Source: Rhizopus sp. PT2906
Lineage: Eukaryota; Mucoromycota; Mucoromycetes; Mucorales; Rhizopodaceae
Assembly (NCBI GenBank): GCA_025529335.1
Contig: JAMYHX010000028.1
Location: 1 to 64,000 of the forward strand
Direction: 5' to 3'
DNA: 64,000 nt
A program made the translations under genes and the position numbers. The notes beneath the pieces are model-generated. The model saw only the letters and a program-made list of their open reading frames with translations, was not told the DNA's origin and ran no database searches. The number at the start of each line of letters is the position of its first letter. The stretch's first letter is position 1. Shown here piece by piece: positions 55,608-64,000 of this stretch.

Positions 55608-56870
55608 GGTTATGTAATATAAGAGAAAAAGGATAAGATCAGCGTAGAATAGTGTTGTCTATTTATGAGCACTGTAAATCGTATGTGTTGTGGCGTGATA
55701 AAATTTTGATATCCCGAAATAAAAGGCATGATGGTTGTTTCCCCTGAGATATATTGCTGTCTTGGATCCCTGTTGGATATGTAAATGACAATAGGAAGCA
55801 TAATAAAAAGAGACATGGTTGTTAATAATCAACTTATTTCAACAAGAACTCGGTACAAAGGTCAATAGCACTTGTTAAAATTAGTCAGTGAGCGAAATTA
55901 AAGGGGGACTGTAAATGGTGATATTTGCTCAGTGATATTGCTTTCAAATCAAAAATTATTGTGCTTTGGTCATACATATGTATTTGTTTGAATAACAAAC
56001 TCCTCTTTGTAAAGTATACAATTGGTTTATACGACTAGTATTTTTATATATGTATAATCATTATGAGCCTTTTAAGCAGATCGACATGAACAATATTCTC
56101 CACGTTCCTCTTTTGTGGGATTAACAGGTGTTAAATTTGAGATAATCCCCAACAGACTGTGTGGGATGGGCAATCAGTAATGTACACATACATAAGGATC
56201 AACCCTTTACTTATATTGTCTGTCACTTGTATTTTCTCATGGACAATTATATGTTACTCTTTATTGTTGTCAAGAGCCTTTTGAGGTACAACTAGAAAAT
56301 GCTACTTTATCCCAAAAGTGAACTGAGGGTATGCCCGTTCCTATAAATTAAAGTCTGATTTTAAATAAGATCATCTCTCTCTCTCTCTCTCTTTTCTTTT
56401 ATTTTTTTCCCACTCAACTGGAATCCATTGTCTTGTCAAATATAACAATGACTAGATATAAAACATATGATATAGCCATATATATTTGGACATATTTCCT
56501 CTTTTACTGTTATTAAATAAGCAAACAAAAAAAAGAAAGAGAGAATCATCGTCAAAGTCTTTTTTTTTTTTTTTTCTATAATATCAATTATGCATAGTAA
56601 TGATAAAATATTTTAGTGATTATGTGATGTAGAGAGAGAGAGATGATTAATAAGCTGTAACTGATACACTTTGTATTGTGTGTGTGTGTATATATGTGTG
56701 TGTAAGTATGTATGTGCTTCATCTTGGGTAACGCATGACTTTTTAATTCATAGCCAATCATTTTGATTATTTATTTGTCCCCTTATTTATTTATAGACAA
56801 TATTACTCTTTTTCTCTCTTTTTTTTTTCTTCTTCCCCCTTTCTTCTCTTTACCTTATTAATACACATCC
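55608..56870. promoter_or_regulatory. Long divergent region between HEM13 and the CCCH gene, with microsatellites
   Basis: 1.26 kb without a supported gene. It contains CT repeats near 56372-56395, GA repeats near 56631-56642 and TG repeats near 56678-56705, followed by a T/C-rich leader before the CCCH ATG. A long, simple-sequence-rich upstream region suggests complex regulation of the CCCH gene, but no specific site was identified. Confidence 0.55.
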
Positions 56871-58317
56871 ATGTCAGATCCTAATTTGTTACTCTCACCT
56901 GATTATAGTCTTGGCTTACTCTCGAAAAGTTCACCCTCTCAATCATTTCAATTCAAGAGGTCGCGTACACAATCTATTCCTGCTACCAGTGCAACATCAA
57001 ATAACAATAACACTATTTCAGACAACCTCTATGCTTCTTCCCCACAAAAGACAGTCAGCAGCGGTCTCAACAATAATAATAATAATAATAGTAATAATAA
57101 TAACAATAAGCGTAAATAATATAAACCTATGCTGTCAATATATAACTCAATTTTAATATATAGAGTCCAACTTATCACATGTACCTTGTAAGTTTTTTAA
57201 ACAAGGAACATGCACAGCAGGAGCAAATTGTACATTTTCCCATAACTCAGATCTTTCATCAGAAAGTGCAGTTTGTAAATACTTTATTAAAGGAAATTGC
57301 AAATTTGGTACAAAGTGTGCATTATTACATACAATGTCTCCTTATGGTACCAGTGCTGGTACGATTGGTATTAAAACAAATACTCTCACTGCCAATACTC
57401 CACCCAACCTATCCTTTTTGGGAAGACGTACGATGAGCAACAGTCTAGGACCGTCATTTTTAAATAGCAGTGACCCCTTTGCTTCCTCTGCTCCTGCCGT
57501 ATCCTTGTTTCATCAACAGTTCAACGATCAATCTTCTTCATTATGGCGCAACCAAAGCCCACGCACAAATATGATCTCAGCCGATTTCATTGGCTTACGC
57601 TCTTCTCCGCGTGAATCATCCGATCATCTCTTATTTGGCAGTACGAGTAGCAGCAGCAGTCGTACTTATTTGCATCCAAGAAACAACGGATATAGTAACT
57701 TTAGTTCAAGCATACCTGAAACAAATCAAAATTATCGTCATCCAAACTCATCCAATAATAACTACTTGAACAACACATTGGATAATGATGGAGGACTTGA
57801 CTTGAATGATGCTATGCTTCCTTCTTCTCTCAATGACTTATTCACACCCACTGAGCTGCAGGCTAGAAAATTAAGACAACAAGAACAGGAACAACAACGC
57901 TATTACTCTATGAGTCCAACAGGAGCTAATAATGATTGGCTATCAGACAATCAACAGATATGGAAAGTACCTTTCTTGACAAAACAAAACGAATCATTAG
58001 ATCACGACGATAGACTATTAAACACACCTACAACACAGGCAATAAACATTCCAGGTGGAAACAGTAACCACGAAAGCAACAATTATTTACATCATCCTCA
58101 ACAGCAAGATGATCCTTTACCTCCTCAACAAGATGACGAAGTTCAATTCTTTATGGAAGATGATGAAGCTATACCATATGACACAAAAAGCCATGAGGTC
58201 TTAAACATGACGACTACTGTTAATAATATTAATAATAACAATATAAACAATGGCAATAGTAATAGTAGCAGCAGTAGTAGTAGTAATACGACTATAAAGA
58301 CTCCATTCTATATTTAA
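56871..58317 (+). CDS. CCCH zinc-finger protein, putative RNA-binding
   Basis: Two exons, 56871-57111 and 57164-58317, 464 residues. After a Ser/Asn-rich N-terminus the exon junction gives SNLSHVPCKFFKQGTCTAG and then ANCTFSH: a first CCCH finger. The second is CKYFIKGNCKFGTKCALLH. The rest is disordered, with Asn, Gln, Ser runs and short patches such as NDAMLPSSLNDLFTPTELQA. Two CCCH fingers followed by a long low-complexity tail is the layout of fungal Lee1-like RNA-binding proteins. The first finger exists only if the intron 57112-57163 is removed. Targets unknown. Confidence 0.82.
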
Positions 58318-58707
58318 AAAAGACTCATTGTGTTATTCTATAGTAACCATTCCAGAAAATAAACAAATAAAATATGTTTTACATGCACCCTTTTCTAAAA
58401 CCAACCTTGGACGCTTTCTAAAAGATGTTGTCAGAGTCCTTAAAGTCAGTATACTTGTCTTTTCCAAACAAATGTTTGAAAACTTTAGTCAGCATATGTT
58501 CTGAGTGCATCCATGTCGGTTGCCTTGTCGACATGCTTAGCAACAGGTTCATGGTTACACTCGTTTACTAAAGCACGCATAAGAATAAACAGTCTAAATA
58601 TACCCAGTTTATCAACAGAGAGTAATACATTGGTATTCGTCAACGATACTTTTATACAAAAAAAAAAAAAAAAAAAAGAAGGATTGTGTAATTATTATAT
58701 TTTATTA
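58318..58707. other. Intergenic, tail-to-tail, possible small frame
   Basis: Between the CCCH and HP1-like genes. On the minus strand a 44-codon frame (MNLLLSMSTRQPTWMHSEHM onward, ending KYTDFKDSDNIF) and an overlapping 31-codon frame occur downstream of a TATAAAAG. Neither is long enough to support. An A18 run lies near 58660. Confidence 0.4.
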
Positions 58708-59317
58708 TCATTGCTTTGAAAGTGGTGCCTTTACGAGATGCTTCTCGTAAAAGTCAATCATTTTCTGTGGACACCTTTCATTAACTTGACTAGAATGATG
58801 TACTGAACGGGTGCCATCTTTCCTATTTATTATTATATTATCTTATAGTTACCCGTCGCATTATGAACTTACCATTTCACATAGACCAAATAACCAGGCA
58901 CTTTACACTTTTCCATATATACAATCTCATCAACAGCTCCTTCCCAATCCTCTATTGATTCTAAATATTCAAAAAGCGCGTCGCTCTGCTCTTGCTGTGA
59001 AGACTTGAAATCATACATTTTGCTGGGTGCATTTCTCTTTATATCATCTAAATAAGCCTGTAGTAGTTCTGGCCATTCTCTAAAACGCTGATTAGAATGA
59101 CTGATTGTAAAACTGCTTTTCTAATTTACTCTTGAACAACATCCTCTGGTTCCCAAGTTGTATCTTCACAATCATATCCAACCCATTTTACTTGGTAGAG
59201 TACTTCTCCATTCTATGCTTTTGCGTTGATTAACATATACAGTTATCTATTTCGGCTTAACATTAAACATACCTCAATTCTTCGATGACTACATATAAAC
59301 TCTGGTGTATCTATCAT
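58708..59317 (-). CDS. HP1-like protein: chromodomain plus chromoshadow domain
   Basis: Four small exons on the minus strand: 59273-59317, 59138-59212, 58873-59087 and 58708-58822, giving 149 residues. The chromodomain reads EFICSHRRIENGEVLYQVKW then VGYDCEDTTWEPEDV, with aromatic cage residues present. The shadow domain follows: DWEGAVDEIVYMEKCKVPGY, LVYVKWKDGTRSVHHSSQVN, and CPQKMIDFYEKHL. This order is that of HP1/Swi6, which bind methylated H3K9. The linker is short (about 30 residues) and the chromodomain starts almost at residue 6, so an upstream exon may be missing. The boundary 59138/59087 uses a weak donor (GTTCAAG); GTTGTTC three bases earlier is an alternative. Confidence 0.82.
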
Positions 59318-59470
59318 ATTTTGTAAAATAAACGAAAAGGGTAAAGTCCGTCATAAAGCAAGTCACTTTTGAAAAGGGTGTATGTATGTGTGTCTTTGCC
59401 TGTGTGTGTCTGTGTGACTGATAGGCAACTTACCCCTTCTTTATTTTTTTTATATTTTTTACAAGAAAAA

Positions 59471-59916
59471 ATGTTGTCTGCAGAACCAGCCTATGCTCTT
59501 GCTAGAGCCACTTTTAAGCGTGCTCAACGTGGTTTATTTGGAGGAAAGCATATTCAGTTTGGTAACAATGTAATGATTGATTAATCATTTATCATGTTCA
59601 ATGTTTAATTGTCACTCGAATGTAGAATCCTTTCTCAAAGAAAAAGACAAGACGCAACTGGTTACCCAACGTTCAAAACAAAAACTTGTATTCAGAGACA
59701 CTCTCAAAGTTTATTGAACTCAAAGTAACAACATCCGTCTTGCGTACTATTGACAAAAAGGGCGGATTAGACAAATATTTATTAGAGACAAGGGACAAGA
59801 ACTTGTTTAGTGAAAAAGCACTTGAATTAAAGGCAAAAATACTTCGCCAACAAAAAGTACAAGCAAAGATTGCAGAAAAAGCAGCAAACAAGGCAGAATC
59901 AGTCACTGTTGCCTAA
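59471..59916 (+). CDS. MRPL24: Mitochondrial large-subunit ribosomal protein bL28m
   Basis: Two exons, 59471-59569 and 59626-59916, 129 residues. The bL28 signature is KRAQRGLFGGKHIQFGNN, then KKKTRRNWLPNVQNKNLYSE, and the fold ends LRTIDKKGGLDKYLLET. The C-terminal tail is Lys/Ala-rich (KAKILRQQKVQAKIAEKAAN), usual for mitochondrial forms. The product is in yeast called Mrpl24. It binds mitochondrial large-subunit rRNA. Confidence 0.92.
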
Positions 59917-60007
59917 GATCATCTGTGTGTGTATAATAAAAAAATTAGTAGATCTCTCTCTCCCTTTCTCTCTCTCTCTCTCTCTCTTTTTCCTTTTTTC
60001 TCTTAAA

Positions 60008-61195
60008 ATGGAATTACCTAATATTGGTCAACATTGCAACCTTTCTCATTGCAACTCGTTAGACTTTTTACCCATAGTATGTCCATTATGTAAACATGTG
60101 TTTTGGTATGGTTGAAAGAATACTTTTTGTATGACAGCAATAAAGTAGTAACTTGCTTGGTTTATATGTAAAGTGAAAAACATAGACTGCCATTGGATCA
60201 TGATTGCTCACAGTGGAATCTTGTGGACAAGCAACTCATACAGTGTCATAAATGCTTAAATCTAATCAACCCACCCAGCTTGCCAAAGTTAAGTCCCGAG
60301 CAGACTGTAAGTAAACTCAAGTCTCCCTTTATTCCTAAAGACTAGACCCCCTTTTATTTATTTCAGCTTAAAGAGCACTTGGAGTCAGACTGCAAAATCC
60401 ATCTCTATCAGGAACCCAATTCGAAGGTAGACTTTGATCGGAAATGCACAGTTCAAGGCTGTTATAATATAGATCCACGCATTGGTCCTGTAAGATGTGA
60501 TGGTTGCAGACAAGACTTTTGTTTAAGGTAACATATCGTTTGGCATTTCAAAGGCTGTTACAAACATATCCATTAGACACAGACATCCGTCCGCACACAG
60601 CTGCGAATCTTTACTTGCAGATGAAAAGAGAAAAGCCGAACGAAAACTGGCAGCACAGGAAAAAGTAGCTAAAACATTCAAGGTGACGACTAAGATAGAA
60701 AAGGCACAAACTATTAAACCAGTGCCCGTCAAGAGTAAAAACGGTGGTATGGTGGAACTCATGAAGATGAAGTCTCAAGCAAAGGGAGATTTATCTGTTC
60801 CAATCGCTTCTCGTCTATACATTTATGTACAGTGTCCAAAGGAATCGTTTGCAGATTCTTTATCCGTCTTTTTTGATAAGGTAGCAAAGCGATGCAACGA
60901 CATAACATGATCTGATCTATTTTCTCATTGTAGAAAATTACTGTTGGAAGAATGCTTGATACTCTAGCTGACATGTGTAAAATAAACAATAAGAACAATA
61001 TCATATCTGATACAGATCCAGAGGTAAAGAAAGAAAGAAGGTTGATCTCATATAACCCATCTTTTATAGCGTCTTTACATTTACAAGTGCCCTGAAATGA
61101 CAGTCATGGATAATTCCACACGCTTAGAGAAAGCTTTCAAGAACTTGGATACGATTCTCCTTGAAAGACAAGGAGCATTGTCAATGAATGAATAA
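60008..61195 (+). CDS. CUZ1: AN1 zinc-finger protein with ubiquitin-like domain (ZFAND1/Cuz1)
   Basis: Six exons: 60008-60105, 60174-60306, 60367-60527, 60577-60880, 60934-61023 and 61070-61195, 303 residues. The first AN1 finger spans HCNLSHCNSLDFLPIVCPLC and CEKHRLPLDHDC. The second is CTVQGCYNIDPRIGPVRCDG then CRQDFCLRHRHPSAHSC. A charged linker leads to a C-terminal ubiquitin-like region (RLYIYVQCPKESFADSLSVF) and the tail of that domain. The layout is that of Cuz1/ZFAND1, which bring Cdc48/p97 and the proteasome together under arsenite stress. Cysteines of both fingers are complete. Confidence 0.92.
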
Positions 61196-61298
61196 ACTCA
61201 CAGAGTACAAAAAAAAAAGTGAATAAAACATAATTTTCTCTAAAGATGCGATATATTTGGAAAAGAATGTATACTATTTACGTTTTTCTATTAAAAAG

Positions 61299-63028
61299 TT
61301 AATCGAATTTAATGCTGTGGCTTTCGAACGTGATCTGTCCTCCACGGTAAGATCCTCTCTTCTTTTTGTTCTTTTCTGCTCTAAACTTGTCTCCACGTAC
61401 TTTGATCAAATCTTGGGAAGCCTTCCAACCATATGAATTTACGTCAGATCCTCCCTTAGCCTCATAAGAGTTATCCTTTAATCTTTCATCAACAAATTCT
61501 ACTTCTTCAGGTTTAACTCTTTGAAATGGCGTTCCAGGTTGTTTCTTTCCCTTTGGTTTAGCTACACCGTTGGCTGTAACAATGGTTTTCTTGGATGCTG
61601 GCTCTTCAGCAGGTGACTCATCTGCTTTACGCTTTTCAATCTTTGTGTTTTCAACCTCCTTTTCGACATCTTCCATCTTTGTATCTTCATCATCGGATGA
61701 TTCACTTTCAGAGCTTGAGCTTGAGCTATCACTGCTGGAAGAGTCATCACTGTCGGAACTTGAATCACTGTCAGAGCTACTTGATTCACCCTTCTTCTCG
61801 TCCTTCTTCTCTTCCTTTTCTTCTTCACTGTCAGATGAGTCACTGTCAGATGAGTCACTGTCAGAAGAATCGCTATCAGAGCTGCTTGAGTCGCTATCAG
61901 AGCTAGATTCTTCCTTCTTTTCCTCCTTCTTTTCTTCCTTCTTCTCTTCTTCTTCGCTGTCGGATGAGTCACTGTCAGAAGAATCGCTATCAGAGCTGCT
62001 TGAGTCGCTATCAGAGCTAGACTCTTCCTTCTTTTCTTCCTTCTTCTCTTCCTTTTCTTCTTCACTGTCGGATGAGTCACTGTCAGAGCTGCTTGAGTCG
62101 CTATCAGAGCTAGATTCTTCCTTTTTTTCTTCCTTCTTCTCTTCTTCTTCACTTTCAGATGAGTCACTGTCAGAGCTTGAGCTATCAGAAGAGCTTTCGG
62201 AACTAGACGATTCAGATTCTTTCTTTTCTTCTTCCTTTTCTTCGTCAGACGAATCACTGTCAGAGCTGGAAGAGCTTGATTCCTTTTCGGCTTCCTTCAT
62301 TTCCTCGTCTTCATCAGATGATTCACTATCAGAAGAAGAATCGCTCTCAGAGCTGGAAGAAGATGAACTAGATTCATCCTTCTTTTCTTCTTCATCATCA
62401 GAAGATTCGCTTTCAGAACTGGAGCTTGAGCTGCTATCAGAGCTAGACTCCTTTTCGGCTTCCTTCATTTCAACATCTTCATCAGAAGACGATTCGCTAT
62501 CGGAGCTGCTGGATTCCTTCTTTTCCTCTTCTTCGTCAGAGGATGATTCGCTCTCAGAGCTGGAAGAGGATGAACTAGATTCAGAACTAGAGGAGGATGA
62601 GCTAGATTCAGAGCTAGAAGAGGATGAACTAGATTCAGAACTTGAGCTTTCCTCTTCTTCATCAGAAGATTCAGAATCGGAAGAATCACTTGAAGAGGAA
62701 CTTTCTTCACTGGATGATTTAGAACTAGAGGAATCGCTGTCACTGGAGTCTCTACACAACATGTGTAAGTATACATATATATATATGCGCGCACACACAG
62801 TGTAGCTCTGTTTCTTACTTGTTTTCATAAGCTTCAAAGATCGCAGCAAGATCTTTTTTCGCTTTTTCTTTAGTGACCTATATAAACAATAAATGTTGTC
62901 AATTTCTGACTTCATGCAAATAAAAAAGTTAAGCTTACAGAAGAATTGGCCATCTTTAAAGATTCGGCTGCTTCGTTGTATCCCTTGGATAAGAGATATT
63001 TGTAAACGTGAGCGTCAAGAGAAGACAT
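61299..63028 (-). CDS. SRP40: Nucleolar phosphoprotein Srp40/Nopp140 family
   Basis: Three exons on the minus strand: 62939-63028, 62819-62877 and 61299-62751, 533 residues. A LisH-like start (MSSLDAHVYKYLLSKGYNEA) precedes a long Ser/Asp/Glu block with Lys/Glu spacers, densely set for CK2 phosphorylation. The C-terminal SRP40 domain follows: KGKKQPGTPFQRVKPEEVEF, NSYEAKGGSDVNSYGWKAS, and RGSYRGGQITFESHSIKFD. It is a nucleolar/Cajal chaperone of snoRNPs. The Ser/Asp block holds near-exact internal duplications, so its length may vary between strains. Confidence 0.9.
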
Positions 63029-63323
63029 TGTGAATGAAGGGAAAGGTTTTGAAAGAAATTGCTAAAACGTTTTTTTTTTTTTTTTATGAATTTCCCCGCA
63101 CGCACGCACTCGCGCGCGTTCCTTTGTTTCTAGAAACCAGTGGCTTTTTAATACACAGTCACAGACGAACCCAGGAACACAAGACAAACATCCGTAGTAA
63201 TCTGGTTATTTATAGATGAAAAGTACACAATGCTCCACATATTATTTCTTTTTCTTTGGAATAACAATAATGGTAAATAAGTAATGAATGATAAAGAAAG
63301 AACGTAAGGGTATGCTAGATAAT
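63029..63323. other. Intergenic, about 295 bp, no gene seen
   Basis: Contains a 17-T run near 63070-63086 and otherwise no supported feature. Confidence 0.5.
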
Positions 63324-64000
63324 TTAATGAATGGTAAGATACTGTCTTCTAAAGCCTGCAATGCCAATAATTGTATCCATTAATCCTGGGTGAGAGGATA
63401 CGAATTGGAATATAAGCCATATTATCATTACTATATATACATATAATTAGTATTCATTATAAAATATATAAAAAAAGAAACTTACGGCAAAGCATTGGCA
63501 CCCAGAAAGAGTAAAGTCTTCTGTCTCGTCGTTTGCTTACAGCTACTGCATATTCTTCTTGATTTGTCGTTGAAGAGGCTACACTGTGATTATCTTCTTT
63601 ATCATCTTCTGTTACTAAACTTCCAGCACCCATAGCATAGGCTAGTGCCATATACCAAGCCAATGTTTGTTCTGGTTCTTCTTGTTGATGCGTCTTGTTG
63701 TTTGAAAACAAGCCAGACATCATGGAAGCAGGTCGACTAGGGAATTGAAGGATGTGATCTGCAATATTCTTGAGATTAAGATCAGTAGGCTTGGCAGGGA
63801 TATTGTTTTTGATGTTTTGTAATAAATCGTTGGGCGCCGCTGGTTGAAAGTGAGAGAGTGTGCGCTGCATCCAGCTCATCTCTTTGGGTACAATCTTTTC
63901 ATCTTCATAATCTGTAGGCGGATCAACATCGTGAAGCGGCTCTGCGTCCATGATCTCTTCAGGTGAATGAGATGCTGTTTCTATTTCTTTCAAGTACTGA
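63324..64000 (-). CDS. Orphan protein with C-terminal membrane anchor (5' end cut by window)
   Basis: Two exons visible on the minus strand, 63486-64000 (runs off the window) and 63324-63430. The visible part is acidic and polar (DAEPLHDVDPPTDYEDEK), with FSRP-type segments (LQFPSRPASMMSGLF) and a KRRDRRLYSFWVPMLC stretch just before the intron. The last exon adds LMIIWLIFQFVSSHPG, a membrane-like helix, and ends RRQYLTIH. If splicing is as read, it is a tail-anchored protein. Without splicing the end differs (KFLFLYIL). Family not recognised. Confidence 0.6.

Noticed and set aside
61570..62805. 411-codon plus-strand frame opposite SRP40, rich in Ser/Leu/Glu.
   Set aside because: It is the mirror of a repetitive Ser/Asp/Glu coding block with biased codons. 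It has no domain, and the minus strand has the intact SRP40 domain and introns.

Overview
This window is nuclear DNA of a fungus, most likely an early-diverging Mucoromycota (Mucorales, Rhizopus- or Mucor-like). The DNA is AT-rich. Genes are split by very short GT-AG introns (about 44-70 nt). Many proteins carry Asn, Gln or Ser runs. The gene set (cyanase, Pbi2-type I9 inhibitor, Cdc25-type RasGEF, Dss1-type mitochondrial RNase) is fungal. RAB3GAP1 and an animal-type PLP decarboxylase are families missing from common yeasts. I rebuilt exons by eye: GT-AG boundaries, reading-frame phase and family motifs agree for nearly all multi-exon genes, and every rebuilt CDS has a length divisible by three.

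Layout. 1-4.1 kb: tail of mitochondrial ATP synthase beta, a large disordered coiled-coil protein, and a HUT1-type nucleotide-sugar transporter. 4.1-8.5 kb: repeat-rich interval with a 68-nt poly(T), a small unidentified gene, a MITE copy and repeat A. 8.5-16.5 kb: group II PLP decarboxylase, Ras guanine exchange factor, a Tco89-like protein and a METTL21-like methyltransferase. 16.7-23.2 kb: MFS sugar transporter, cyanase, signal peptidase subunit Spc2 and glutathione reductase. 25.4-32.5 kb: ER chaperone BiP, dynactin Arp10/Arp11, a small orphan, and the divergent pair Oxa1 / Atp11. 32.8-42.8 kb: an orphan with a MITE beside it, Cue1-like CUE protein, a winged-helix/PP2C fusion, a polytopic membrane orphan, Dpm1 and two small orphans. 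43.2-50.4 kb: a third MITE copy, a broken IS630/Tc1-mariner transposase, RAB3GAP1, repeat B (inverted relative to A) and a fragment C. 50.9-64 kb: I9 inhibitor, Dss1-like RNase, coproporphyrinogen oxidase, CCCH zinc-finger protein, compact HP1-like protein, mitochondrial bL28, ZFAND1/Cuz1, Srp40/Nopp140, and a truncated membrane-anchored orphan.

Functional themes. Several genes serve mitochondrial biogenesis (Atp2, Oxa1, Atp11, bL28m, Dss1) and several serve the ER and secretory route (HUT1, Spc2, BiP, Cue1, Dpm1, RAB3GAP1). Oxa1 and Atp11 share a 172-bp divergent promoter. No CRISPR array, rRNA or convincing tRNA was seen. The most unusual items are the winged-helix/PP2C fusion, the 149-residue HP1-like protein, the long inverted repeat pair about 42 kb apart, the three-copy MITE family, and a few orphan genes.
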